In this document: in pieces, positions 33,303 to 41,366 of the stretch
Position numbering within the stretch: the stretch's first letter is position 1
How the letters are laid out: every line of letters starts with the position of its first letter
DNA from: Caballeronia sp. SL2Y3
GTDB lineage: Bacteria > Pseudomonadota > Gammaproteobacteria > Burkholderiales > Burkholderiaceae
DNA length: 64,000 bases
Direction of reading: 5' to 3'
Assembly: GCF_022879575.1 (NCBI RefSeq)
Contig: NZ_CP084260.1
Location: 1,736,001-1,800,000 of the forward strand
Translations under genes and position numbers: made by a program
Notes under the pieces: generated by a model
What the model saw: only the letters and a program-made list of their open reading frames with translations
Databases searched by the model: none
What the model was told of the DNA's origin: nothing

Positions 33303-34058
33303 GTGAGTTACAAGCGCGGTCTCGCGATTGTCTTCGGCTGCGCGATTGCGGGTCTGGTCGCGTTCGCCGCTACTTACCCGCGCTTCTATTCGTCCTCCGC
33401 CACGGCGTCGCTGTCCGCCGCCGCGCCCAGCGGCGCGAGCGCGGGCGCGGACGGGTCGCTCTCGCCGCTTGCCGCGCTTTCATCGGACAACCCGCTTTCG
33501 TGGAGCCGTCTGACCGAGGCACAGCGCGTCGCGCTCGCGCCTTTCGCGACGCAGTGGGATTCCTTCAGCGACGAGCGCAAGCAAAAGTGGCTCAAGATCG
33601 CATCGCGCTATCACCGCATGTCGCCCGAAGCGCAGAAGCGGCTGCAGCAGCGCATGGACGAATGGGTGCGCATGACGCCCGACCAGCGCAAGGTCGCGCG
33701 GGAAAACTACCAGGTGTCGAAGCTCGTGCCGCCCGACAAGCGTGAGAAGGCCTGGGACGCGTATCAGAAGCTCTCGGAAGAACAAAAGAAAAAGCTCGCC
33801 GCGAGCGAGCGCAGCCGCCGCCCCACCGTGGTCAGCGCGCCGCCGACCGGCAAGGCCGAAGTGAAGGACATCAACCGACTGGTGGCGGCGCGCGAGCAGG
33901 GCCACGCGGCTTCGCACGCGGAAGCCGGGCCGGGCGCGGGCGCGCCGGCATCGGGCACGCCGTTGCAGCCCGCCGTGCCGAACGCCGCGAGCATCGTCCC
34001 GGCCACGCCGATTCCCGTTTCGCCGCAGCAGGCGCCGTCGATGTACAACGGTTCCTGA
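33303..34058 (+). CDS. DUF3106 domain protein
   Basis: A 251-aa envelope protein with an N-terminal signal anchor (about 5-24), a low-complexity Ser/Ala stretch and then the DUF3106 core (about 65-165). The core consists of repeated short helices with a W/F-xx-L/M-xx-xR pattern (WLKIASRYHRMSPEAQKRLQ, RMDEWVRMTPDQRKVARENY, REKAWDAYQKLSEEQKKKL). A Pro/Ala-rich tail follows. The start is GTG at 33303. It is third in the sigma-DUF3619-DUF3106-RDD operon. Function unknown. Confidence 0.85.
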   Translation: MSYKRGLAIVFGCAIAGLVAFAATYPRFYSSSATASLSAAAPSGASAGADGSLSPLAALSSDNPLSWSRLTEAQRVALAPFATQWDSFSDERKQKWLKIASRYHRMSPEAQKRLQQRMDEWVRMTPDQRKVARENYQVSKLVPPDKREKAWDAYQKLSEEQKKKLAASERSRRPTVVSAPPTGKAEVKDINRLVAAREQGHAASHAEAGPGAGAPASGTPLQPAVPNAASIVPATPIPVSPQQAPSMYNGS

Positions 34059-34065
34059 TCGCGCG

Positions 34066-34569
34066 ATGAGCGTCTCCGCCACCGCGACGATCCCGCCGCT
34101 TCGCGCGCCCAGCCTGCGCCGGCGCCTCTCCACGATGGTCTACGAAGGCGTCATCCTGTTCGGCGTCGTATTCATCGCCGGATACCTCTTCAGCACGCTC
34201 ACGCAGCAGCGCAACGGACTCACGCATCACGACTGGCTGATGTCGTGGATCGGTCTCGTGCTGGCGGCGTATTTCGTGTGGTTCTGGACGCACGGCGGCC
34301 AGACGCTGCCGATGAAAACCTGGCGCCTGAAAGTCGTCGATGCGCGCGGCGAGCCGCTCACTGTCGGCCGAGCACTCGCGCGCTACGCGCTCGCGTGGCT
34401 GTGGTTCCTTCCGCCGCTCGCGCTGCACCCGCTCCTTTCGCTGGCGGTGCCGCAGACGCTGATCGTGCTTGCCGTCTGGATCGCGCTGTGGGCGGCAGCC
34501 GTGTGGCTCGATCCCGCCCGCCAGTTCCTGCACGACCGCCTCGCCGGCACGCGCATCGTCGCCGCCTAA
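34066..34569 (+). CDS. RDD family membrane protein
   Basis: A 167-aa protein with three hydrophobic segments (about 22-45, 55-72, 108-145). The Gln-Thr-Leu-Pro-Met-Lys motif before the second loop and the C-terminal LHDRLAGTRIV carry the Arg and Asp residues that name the RDD family. Some members act in ion exchange; most are uncharacterised. It follows the DUF3106 gene by 7 bp. A tandem Pho box begins only 20 bp after its stop, so it is the last gene of this operon. Confidence 0.85.
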   Translation: MSVSATATIPPLRAPSLRRRLSTMVYEGVILFGVVFIAGYLFSTLTQQRNGLTHHDWLMSWIGLVLAAYFVWFWTHGGQTLPMKTWRLKVVDARGEPLTVGRALARYALAWLWFLPPLALHPLLSLAVPQTLIVLAVWIALWAAAVWLDPARQFLHDRLAGTRIVAA

Positions 34570-34589
34570 GTCATCCCCTGCCTGTCCCC

Positions 34590-34629
34590 CTGTAATACGA
34601 ACTTCTCGTGACTGTCACGGCTCGGTCAC
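34590..34629 (+). promoter_or_regulatory. Tandem Pho box (PhoB binding site)
   Basis: Four 7-mers lie exactly 11 bp apart: CTGTAAT (34590), ACTTCTC (34601), CTGTCAC (34612) and CGGTCAC (34623), each separated by 4 bp. The PhoB half-site consensus is CTGTCAT with 11-bp periodicity; the third and fourth units fit best and the second fits poorly. The array ends 33 bp before the first ATG of the phosphoesterase gene, where an activator-type promoter would lie; a weak -10 (TAATGC, about 34642) is in range. Confidence 0.7.
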
Positions 34630-34662
34630 GGCCGCACGGCGTAATGCGCATACCAAAACTCG

Positions 34663-35610
34663 ATGCGCGAGCCAATGGCCCTCCACCCGACAGTCACGCC
34701 GGCATTCGATCCCTCCACCGCTTATCGTTTTCGCAGTTCCGGCTTGCGCGTCGATCCGTCGGCGCTCGTGCCCGATTCCCCTGCGTCGCCTGAAGCCGCA
34801 TCGCCCGTCGTCGACGGTGAATCGGCAGACGGAACGCATCGCTATCGCACGATCTGGCTCTCGGATATCCACTTAGGCTCCGGCGGCTGCCAGGCCGCGT
34901 ATCTGCTCGACTTCCTGCGGCATCACGAATCGGACTACCTGTATCTCGTCGGCGACATCATCGACGGATGGCAGCTTCGCAAAGGCTGGTTCTGGCCGCA
35001 GGCGCACAACGACGTGGTGCAGAAAATCCTGCGCAAGGCGCGCAAGGGCACGCAAGTCGTCTATATCCCCGGCAATCACGACGAAGCCGCGCGCCAGTTC
35101 TGCGACCTCGCGTTCGGCGACATTCACGTGCGCGGCGAAGCGTTTCACACGACGCTCGCGGGCAAGCGCCTGTGGATCGTTCACGGCGATCTCTTCGACG
35201 GCGTCATTCAGCACGCCAAATGGCTCGCCTATCTCGGCGACACCGCGTACACCGCGATCCTGCTGCTCAACCGCTGGTTCAATCGCGTGCGCACGAAGCT
35301 CGGCTTCAATTACTGGTCGCTCTCGCAGTACCTGAAGCATCAGGTCAAGAACGCGGTCAATTTCATTTCGCAGTTCGAACGTGTGATGACCGATGAAGCG
35401 CGCCGCCGCGGCTGCGACGGCGTCGTGTGCGGGCACATTCACAAGGCCGAGATTCGCGATATCGACGGCATCCTGTATTGCAACGACGGGGACTGGGTCG
35501 AGAGTCTCTCCGCGCTCGTCGAGACGTACGACGGCGAACTTAAGGTCGTCTACTGGACCGTCATGCGTTCGCCCGGACAGCCGGCCGCGAAAGCACGCGC
35601 GACGGTGTGA
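34663..35610 (+). CDS. Calcineurin-like phosphoesterase, PlcP-like (also annotated as LpxH-like)
   Basis: A 315-aa metallophosphoesterase. The metal ligands are in LSDIHLG (Asp68, His70), VGDIIDGW (Asp98), GNHDE (Asn138, His139) and CGHIHKAE near residue 253. KLGFNYWSLSQYLKHQVKNA is typical of the subgroup often labelled UDP-2,3-diacylglucosamine diphosphatase. In alpha- and gamma-proteobacteria members of this subgroup next to a GT4 transferase are PlcP, a phospholipase C that releases diacylglycerol under phosphate starvation. The Pho box upstream and the GT gene 31 bp downstream favour PlcP. An ATG at 34675 is an alternative start. About 60 N-terminal residues have no family counterpart. 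Confidence 0.82.
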   Translation: MREPMALHPTVTPAFDPSTAYRFRSSGLRVDPSALVPDSPASPEAASPVVDGESADGTHRYRTIWLSDIHLGSGGCQAAYLLDFLRHHESDYLYLVGDIIDGWQLRKGWFWPQAHNDVVQKILRKARKGTQVVYIPGNHDEAARQFCDLAFGDIHVRGEAFHTTLAGKRLWIVHGDLFDGVIQHAKWLAYLGDTAYTAILLLNRWFNRVRTKLGFNYWSLSQYLKHQVKNAVNFISQFERVMTDEARRRGCDGVVCGHIHKAEIRDIDGILYCNDGDWVESLSALVETYDGELKVVYWTVMRSPGQPAAKARATV

Positions 35611-35641
35611 ACTCATCCATCAGGCCACACGAGGAACCGCA

Positions 35642-36673
35642 ATGAAGATCATGATCGTGACCGATGCATGGGAGCCGCAAGTCAACGGCGTCGTGCGCAC
35701 ACTCAAGAACACGAGCAAGGAACTGACGGCGCTCGGGCATCGCGTGGACATGCTCACGCCGCTGGAATTCAAGACGATTCCCTGCCCGACCTATCCCGAG
35801 ATTCGCCTGTCGCTGATGCCGCGCCGTCATGTCGCCGAGCGCATCGACGCGTTCGATCCCGATGCGCTGCACATCGCGACAGAAGGCCCGCTCGGCCTCG
35901 CCGCCCGCGCGTACGCACTGCGTCACAAGCTGCCGTACACGACCGCCTATCACACGCGGTTTCCCGAATACGTGAAGGCGCGCTTCGGCATTCCGCTCGC
36001 GATGACATATCGCTTTCTGCGCTGGTTCCACGGACCGTCGCAGGCGGTCATGGCGCCGACGCCCGTGGTCAAGAAAGATCTGGAAGCCTACGGATTCACG
36101 AACGTCGTGCTGTGGACGCGCGGCGTGGATCTCGACATCTTCCATCCGATGGACTCGAAGGTGCTCAACACCGCGCGGCCGATCTTTCTGTATGTCGGGC
36201 GCGTGGCGATCGAGAAGAACGTCGAAGCGTTCCTGAAGCTCGACCTGCCCGGCTCGAAATGGGTCGCGGGCGAAGGCCCCGCGCTCGCCGAACTGAAATC
36301 TCGCTACACGAACGTCAACTATCTCGGCGTGCTGTCGCAGCCGGAACTCGCGAAGGTGTACGCCGCCGCCGATGTCTTCGTGTTTCCGAGCCGCACCGAT
36401 ACGTTCGGCCTCGTGCTGCTGGAAGCGATGGCCTGCGGCACGCCCATCGCGGCGTATCCGGTCACGGGTCCGATCGACGTGCTCGGCGAACACGGACCCG
36501 GCGCGCTCGACGACGACCTGCGCGAGGCGTGCCTTCAGGCGCTGAAGATCGACCGTGCCGACGCGCGCGCCTGGGCCGAACGCTTCTCGTGGCGCGCGGC
36601 GTCCGAGCAGTTCGCGTCGCATCTGCGGCAGTTCGAGCCGCGCGCGCCGCGCACCGACCGGGCGCCCGCATGA
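35642..36673 (+). CDS. GT4-family glycosyltransferase, Agt-like
   Basis: A 343-aa retaining glycosyltransferase of GT-B fold. The N-terminus is TDAWEPQVNGVVRTLKNT. HTRFPEYVKARFG lies in the acceptor domain. The C-terminal donor domain has FLYVGRVAIEKN, VAGEGPALAEL, FVFPSRTDTFGLVLLEAMACGTP (E-x7-E type motif) and AYPVTGP. It resembles the diacylglycerol glycosyltransferases paired with PlcP, which would make glycolipids to replace phospholipids; mannosyl/phosphatidylinositol-type transferases are also similar. GAGGAACCGCA precedes the ATG. Its stop overlaps dgkA (ATGA). Confidence 0.82.
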   Translation: MKIMIVTDAWEPQVNGVVRTLKNTSKELTALGHRVDMLTPLEFKTIPCPTYPEIRLSLMPRRHVAERIDAFDPDALHIATEGPLGLAARAYALRHKLPYTTAYHTRFPEYVKARFGIPLAMTYRFLRWFHGPSQAVMAPTPVVKKDLEAYGFTNVVLWTRGVDLDIFHPMDSKVLNTARPIFLYVGRVAIEKNVEAFLKLDLPGSKWVAGEGPALAELKSRYTNVNYLGVLSQPELAKVYAAADVFVFPSRTDTFGLVLLEAMACGTPIAAYPVTGPIDVLGEHGPGALDDDLREACLQALKIDRADARAWAERFSWRAASEQFASHLRQFEPRAPRTDRAPA

Positions 36674-37245
36674 CGCGTCGCCCGTTGGCGGAGGAACGCG
36701 CCGAAGCGAACGCCCGCGCGGCGGCGGGCCGCATCATGGACCCGTTCGACGACGAAACCGACGCCGGCGTCGATTTGCCCGATTCTCCCGATTCGCCCGC
36801 TCAGGCAACCGAACCGCTCGGCACCGACGACCTGCCCTTCAATCCGTACAAGGGCAATCGCGGCTTCACGCGCGCCTGGCACGCGATGAAGAACTCGATC
36901 GCGGGCTTTCGCATCGCGATCCGCGAGGAAAGCGCCTTCCGGCAGGAACTGACGCTCGCGGCCATTCTGTTGCCGTGCAGCCTGTTTGTGCCGGTGGCGC
37001 CGGTCGAGCGCGCCGCGCTGATCGGCTCGGTGCTGCTGGTGCTGATCGTCGAGCTGCTGAATTCGAGCGTCGAGGCAGCGATCGACCGTATCTCGCTGGA
37101 ACGCCACGAACTCTCGAAGCGCGCGAAGGACTTCGGCAGCGCCGCCGTGATGGTCGCACTCGCGGTATGCGTGCTCACGTGGGCCATGATTCTGTGGCCG
37201 CACGCGCCCGCTGCGGCTGCGTGGCTCGGGCGTCTTTTGGCTTGA
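36670..37245 (+). CDS. dgkA: Diacylglycerol kinase, prokaryotic type, with N-terminal extension
   Basis: Phosphorylates diacylglycerol to phosphatidic acid in the inner membrane. The C-terminal 125 residues match DgkA: AWHAMKNSIAGFRIAIREESAFRQEL, then three membrane segments and ELLNSSVEAAIDRIS, the catalytic ENxAIE-like motif. The first 65 residues are hydrophilic and acidic, absent from E. coli DgkA; ATG at 36736 would remove 22 of them. The first ATG overlaps the glycosyltransferase stop. In this operon it would return surplus diacylglycerol to phospholipid synthesis. Confidence 0.9.
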   Translation: MTRRPLAEERAEANARAAAGRIMDPFDDETDAGVDLPDSPDSPAQATEPLGTDDLPFNPYKGNRGFTRAWHAMKNSIAGFRIAIREESAFRQELTLAAILLPCSLFVPVAPVERAALIGSVLLVLIVELLNSSVEAAIDRISLERHELSKRAKDFGSAAVMVALAVCVLTWAMILWPHAPAAAAWLGRLLA

Positions 37246-37313
37246 GCGCGCGGTATCTCGTAAAGTCGTCGCCGGGTCTGCGAGGCCGCGTCCGGAACGG
37301 AGAACGAGCGGTT

Positions 37314-37319
37314 TATAAT
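37314..37319 (+). promoter_or_regulatory. Putative -10 box for the TetR gene
   Basis: A perfect TATAAT lies 43 bp before the ATG at 37362. No convincing -35 box is visible 16-18 bp upstream. Confidence 0.35.
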
Positions 37320-37361
37320 CGTCCGATATTCTCAAAAATAGCAACGGAACCGGACGCGGGC

Positions 37362-38144
37362 ATGCTTGCACGAGGCCGCCGCAACCGGATGCCAAGGTCG
37401 GACGACATGGAAGCGAAACCTCCCCGCCGTACCCGCGAACGGATTCTCGAGCTGTCGCTGAAGTTGTTCAACGATATCGGCGAACCCAACGTCACCACGA
37501 CGACGATCGCCGAGGAGATGGAAATCAGTCCAGGCAATCTGTACTACCATTTCCGCAACAAAGACGACATCATCAACAGCATCTTCGCGCAGTTCGAGCA
37601 GCAGATTCAGAAGCGCCTGCGCTTTCCGGACGATCACCGGCCGACCATCGACGAGATGTGGTCCTATCTGCAGTACATGGCCGATTTTCTCTGGACGTAT
37701 CGCTTTCTCTACCGCGACCTGAACGACCTTCTCGCGCGCAACCGCACGCTGGAGACGCACTTCAAGCAGATCATCACGCACAAGGTGCGCTTTGCGCAGC
37801 AGCTGTGCGAGGCGCTCGTCGCCGATCAGGAAATGGTCGCGACGCCCGCCGAGATCGAGGTGATCGCGACCAACATCGGCGTGATCGCCACATACTGGCT
37901 GTCGTATCAGTACGTGATGAATCCGCGCAAGTACAACGATCAGGAAGCGATTCGCGCGGAACTTCATCAGGTGAGCGTGCACATCATCTCGATCATGGCG
38001 CCGTATCTGCGCGGCCGCTCGCGCCAGCTTTTCGACGATCTGGTGTCCGGTAAGATGCCCAAGCGCGGATTCGCGGACTTCCTGCCGCCGCGCGACGATG
38101 CCGCCAGCGCATCGAAGAACGAAACACCGAAGGATTCCCGATAA
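37362..38144 (+). CDS. TetR family transcriptional regulator
   Basis: A 260-aa repressor-type regulator. The N-terminal DNA-binding domain is TRERILELSLKLFNDIGEPN followed by VTTTTIAEEMEISPGNLYYH and FRNKDDI, a complete TetR helix-turn-helix. The larger C-terminal domain (about 75-225) is helical and ends in a hydrophilic tail. In-frame ATGs at 37389 and 37407 are possible starts; the family match begins near the third. It overlaps the LOG-family gene by one base (TAATG), so the two are co-translated. The ligand and targets are unknown. Confidence 0.88.
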   Translation: MLARGRRNRMPRSDDMEAKPPRRTRERILELSLKLFNDIGEPNVTTTTIAEEMEISPGNLYYHFRNKDDIINSIFAQFEQQIQKRLRFPDDHRPTIDEMWSYLQYMADFLWTYRFLYRDLNDLLARNRTLETHFKQIITHKVRFAQQLCEALVADQEMVATPAEIEVIATNIGVIATYWLSYQYVMNPRKYNDQEAIRAELHQVSVHIISIMAPYLRGRSRQLFDDLVSGKMPKRGFADFLPPRDDAASASKNETPKDSR

Positions 38145-38728
38145 TGAAGGCAGTGTGTGTCTATTGCGGCTCCGCCACCGGAGCCCGCCCCGTCTATGCC
38201 GAAGCCGCGCGCGCGTTCGGCCGCGCGCTCGTTGAAGCGAACCTGTCGCTCGTCTACGGCGGCGGCCGCGTCGGGCTGATGGGCCTGATCGCCGATGAAG
38301 TGCTCGCCGCCGGCGGACGCGCGGTCGGCGTGATTCCCGAGTTGCTGCTCGCGAAGGAAGTCGGCCATACGGATCTCACCGAACTGCACGTCGTGCCCGA
38401 CATGCACGAGCGCAAGAAGAAGATGGCCGATCTCGCCGATGCCTTCGTCGCGATGCCCGGCGGCGTCGGCACGTACGAAGAGTTCTTCGAGGTGTACACG
38501 TGGGCGCAACTCGGCTATCACCAGAAGCCCGTCGGCCTCCTGGACGTGAACGGCTATTTCGACCCGCTTCTGTCGATGCTGCGTCATACCATCGAGGAAG
38601 GCTTCATGCGCAAGCCGTATCTGGACATGATTCAGGTGGCCGCCGAGCCGGACGAGATGATCGCGAAGCTCGCGGCCTACATACCGCCCGCGAACGACAA
38701 GTGGTCCGAGAAACGCAACGCAGTCTGA
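38144..38728 (+). CDS. LOG family protein (cytokinin riboside 5'-monophosphate phosphoribohydrolase type)
   Basis: A 194-aa Rossmann-fold protein of the LOG/TIGR00730 family. The N-terminus VCVYCGSATGARP, LVYGGGRVGLMG and the signature PGGVGTYEEFFE (about 107-118) form the nucleotide-monophosphate site. Members hydrolyse N6-substituted AMP or AMP to base plus ribose-5-phosphate. The annotation is by family; the in vivo substrate in this organism is not evident. It is followed 13 bp later by an SDR gene. Confidence 0.9.
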   Translation: MKAVCVYCGSATGARPVYAEAARAFGRALVEANLSLVYGGGRVGLMGLIADEVLAAGGRAVGVIPELLLAKEVGHTDLTELHVVPDMHERKKKMADLADAFVAMPGGVGTYEEFFEVYTWAQLGYHQKPVGLLDVNGYFDPLLSMLRHTIEEGFMRKPYLDMIQVAAEPDEMIAKLAAYIPPANDKWSEKRNAV

Positions 38729-38741
38729 GGAGAGTCGAGCG

Positions 38742-39488
38742 ATGTCCAAAGTCATCCTGATCACCGGCGCGAGCCGCGGCATCGGCCGGTCGGCTGCCAT
38801 TCTCGCGGGCGCGCGGGGCTGGTCGGTCGGCGTGAACTACGCGTCGAACGCGCAAGCCGCCGAAGAAACCGTCGCGGCGGTGCGCGCGGCGGGCGGCAAG
38901 GCCATCGCGATAGCCGGCGACGTGCGCGACGAAGCCGCGATCATTTCCATGTTCGACGCCACCGAGCAAGCCTTCGGCAAGCTCGACGGCGTGGTGAACA
39001 ACGCGGGCATCGTCGCGCCGGGGGCGCCTCTGGCCGACATGGACATCGAGCGGCTCAAGCGCATCTTCGACACCAACGTGCTCGGCGCGTATCTGTGCGC
39101 GCGCGAGGCGGCGCGGCGTCTGTCGCGCTCGCGCGGCGGCCACGGCGGCTCGCTCGTGAACGTGTCGTCGGCGGCGGCGCGGCTCGGGTCGCCGAACGAA
39201 TACGTGGACTACGCGGGTTCCAAAGGCGCGATCGACGCGATGACCATCGGGCTTTCCAAGGAACTCGGCCCGGAAGGCGTGCGCGTCAACGCGATTCGCC
39301 CCGGCCTCATCGAAACCGACATCCACGCGAGCGGCGGCAAGCCGGACCGCGCGCACGTGCTCGGCGTGCACACGCCGCTCGGACGCCCCGGCACGGCGGA
39401 CGAAGTCGGAGAATCGATCGTCTGGCTGCTCTCCGATGCGTCGTCCTATGTGACCGGCGCGATACTGGACGTGACGGGCGGACGGTGA
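38742..39488 (+). CDS. Short-chain dehydrogenase/reductase
   Basis: A 248-aa classical SDR. TGASRGIGRS (cofactor Gly motif, residues 8-17), NNAGIVAPG, the catalytic Ser in VNVSSAAARLGS and YAGSK (Tyr and Lys) are all present. The C-terminus ITGGR-type end (YVTGAILDVTGGR) matches FabG-like sugar or ketoacyl reductases. Substrate unknown. Preceded by GAGGAGAG; last gene of the TetR-LOG-SDR unit, convergent with the DUF924 gene 13 bp away. Confidence 0.9.
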   Translation: MSKVILITGASRGIGRSAAILAGARGWSVGVNYASNAQAAEETVAAVRAAGGKAIAIAGDVRDEAAIISMFDATEQAFGKLDGVVNNAGIVAPGAPLADMDIERLKRIFDTNVLGAYLCAREAARRLSRSRGGHGGSLVNVSSAAARLGSPNEYVDYAGSKGAIDAMTIGLSKELGPEGVRVNAIRPGLIETDIHASGGKPDRAHVLGVHTPLGRPGTADEVGESIVWLLSDASSYVTGAILDVTGGR

Positions 39489-39501
39489 TCGTCTCGGGCG
39501 T

Positions 39502-40095
39502 TCAAAAGCCGCCGTGCTCGGCGAGCCACGCTTCTTCGTCGGGCAGCGTCTTGCGCCCGAGTATCCTGTTCCGATGCGGAAAGCGCCCGAATCTTTCGAT
39601 GACTTCCGCGTGTCTCAACGCGGAGTCGTAGAAGCTCGCGACGCCCGTGTCGTCGCGCAGTTTCGCGAAAAGGCGCACCGATTCACGCTGGCTGGCGAGC
39701 GTTTCGTCGTGTTCGAACGGCGTGTACACGAACGCGCGATGACAGGCGCTCGGCATTCGCAAATCGTCGCCCTGCTCGACGAGCGTCTTCGCGACCGCGA
39801 GCGCCCGCGCGTCGCCGGCAAAAGCGCGCGGCGTGTTGCGATAGCAGTTGCGCGAGAACTGATCCAGCACCACGATTAGCGCGAGCGCCGAAAGCGGCTC
39901 GCGTTCCCACTCTTCTAACCCGCCCGCCTGCGCTTCGTCGAGCAGCGCGCCGAAGCGTTCGGTCAGCATGGCGTCGAATGCGCGCTTCTTTCTCCACCAC
40001 TCCTTGCGCTCGGTGCCGAACTCGGGCGAACCCTCCGCGCCGAACCAAAAGTCCAGCACGCCCTGCGCGCGCCGGTCGCCGGTCACGACCGTCAA
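39502..40095 (-). CDS. DUF924 family protein
   Basis: About 197 aa. QGVLDFWFGAEGSPEFGTERKEWW, LIVVLDQFSRNCYRNTPRAFAGD and FVYTPFEHDE are the DUF924 signature stretches; the fold is TPR-like helical and the function unknown. No ATG fits the beginning of the conserved region. TTG at 40095 overlaps the stop of the alanyl-tRNA editing gene (TTGA), suggesting coupling; GTG at 40086 is an alternative. Confidence 0.82.
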   Translation of the reverse strand: MTVVTGDRRAQGVLDFWFGAEGSPEFGTERKEWWRKKRAFDAMLTERFGALLDEAQAGGLEEWEREPLSALALIVVLDQFSRNCYRNTPRAFAGDARALAVAKTLVEQGDDLRMPSACHRAFVYTPFEHDETLASQRESVRLFAKLRDDTGVASFYDSALRHAEVIERFGRFPHRNRILGRKTLPDEEAWLAEHGGF

Positions 40096-40823
40096 GCCAG
40101 TTCCAGCACCAGCCGCCGCGTGCGCGCGCTCTTCTTTTCCAGCTTGGCGATGCGCAGCGTGCCGATTTCGCCGGTATTGCGCACATGCGTGCCGCCGCAC
40201 GGCTGCAAGTCCACGTTCTCGATGCGCAGAAGCCGCACGCGGCCGAGACCCATCGGCGGCTTCACGCTCATCGTGCGGACGAGTTCGGGGCGCGCGGACA
40301 TTTCGTCATCGGTGATCCATTCCGTGCGCACGTCGTGCGAGCCGCCGACGAGCTCGCGCAGCTTCGCTTCCACTGCTTCGCGCTCGATCGGCTCGACGGT
40401 CGCGAGATCGAGCCGCGCGTAGTCGGTCGTGATGCTGCAGCCATCGACCGGATACGGCAGCACCGCGCAGATCAGGTGGCTCGCGGTGTGCAGCCGCATA
40501 TGCCGATACCGCCGCTCCCAGTCGATTTCCGCGCTCACTCTGTCGCCCACCTTGAGCTTCGCGAGCGCGTCTTCCTGACCGGGCGCGGGCACATGGACGG
40601 CATCGTCGGGCGTCGCGCCTTCGAACTTGGCCTTGCGCGTATCCGCGATGGCGACGACCGTGCCGTCGGCGAGCGTCAGCGTTCCGGCGTCGCCCGCCTG
40701 CCCGCCGCCGAGCGGATAGAACACGGTCTGGTCCAGATGGATGCCCGCCTCGTCGATGGCGGTGACGGTCGCCTCGCAGCGTCTTTGATAAGCGTCCTCG
40801 CGAAAGAGCGCGCGTGTAGTCAT
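40092..40823 (-). CDS. Alanyl-tRNA editing protein (AlaX type)
   Basis: A 243-aa free-standing editing domain that hydrolyses Ser- or Gly-mischarged tRNA-Ala. The zinc ligands are in RLHTASHLICAVL (HxxxH) and QPCGGTHVRNTGEIG (CxxxH), as in the AlaRS editing domain. The N-terminal part (FYPLGGGQAGDAGTL) is the AlaX-M/L beta-barrel extension. The ATG at 40823 starts MTTRALFREDAYQR; the frame is open further upstream without family similarity. It is co-directional with the globin gene 91 bp upstream. Confidence 0.9.
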   Translation of the reverse strand: MTTRALFREDAYQRRCEATVTAIDEAGIHLDQTVFYPLGGGQAGDAGTLTLADGTVVAIADTRKAKFEGATPDDAVHVPAPGQEDALAKLKVGDRVSAEIDWERRYRHMRLHTASHLICAVLPYPVDGCSITTDYARLDLATVEPIEREAVEAKLRELVGGSHDVRTEWITDDEMSARPELVRTMSVKPPMGLGRVRLLRIENVDLQPCGGTHVRNTGEIGTLRIAKLEKKSARTRRLVLELA

Positions 40824-40914
40824 GACTTCGTGTCCTCGAAAGCCTTGGATGGTCGGTTGATCGCAGATGATGCCGCAAAGCGGCGCGGCCTCGCCCGGTA
40901 CACAAGCGGGCGAA

Positions 40915-41346
40915 TCAGCCGGGACGGTTGCGCATCCAGTCGGCGGTATCGAAGAACGACGTGAGCAGGCGCTCGCGCAGCGGCTCGTCAAGACCGATGT
41001 CCTCCATCGCCCAGGCCATGCAGCGCAGCCATTGATCGCGCTCGCTCGACGCGATGGCGAACGGCAGATGCCGCGCCCGCAGCCGTGGATGCCCGAAGCG
41101 GCTGATGTAGTGATCCGGTCCGCCCATCCAGCCGCACAGGAACCAGAAGGTCTTGTCGCGCGAATTGTCGAGCGTCGGCGGATGCAGCGCGCGAATGCCC
41201 GCGAACTCGGGCTCCAGGTCCATCAAATCGTAGAAACGGTCGACGAGCGCGCGCACGCGCTCCTCGCCGCCGATGAGTTCGAACGCGGTCGGCGCTCGTT
41301 GATTGGTCGCTTCGTCTTCGGAAGCCGGTTGATTCACTTCGCTCAT
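40915..41346 (-). CDS. Group II truncated haemoglobin
   Basis: A 143-aa 2-on-2 globin. AFELIGGEERVRALVDRFYDLMD is the A/B/E region with Phe-Tyr at B9/B10. FLCGWMGGP carries the group II Trp at G8, and RFGHPRLRARHLPF contains the proximal His (F8). Group II globins (TrHbO) act in oxygen or NO chemistry. The N-terminal 20 residues are a flexible extension. It starts 20 bp after the permease gene stop on the same strand. Confidence 0.9.
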   Translation of the reverse strand: MSEVNQPASEDEATNQRAPTAFELIGGEERVRALVDRFYDLMDLEPEFAGIRALHPPTLDNSRDKTFWFLCGWMGGPDHYISRFGHPRLRARHLPFAIASSERDQWLRCMAWAMEDIGLDEPLRERLLTSFFDTADWMRNRPG

Positions 41347-41366
41347 TGCTTTGCTTTGACGGAAAA

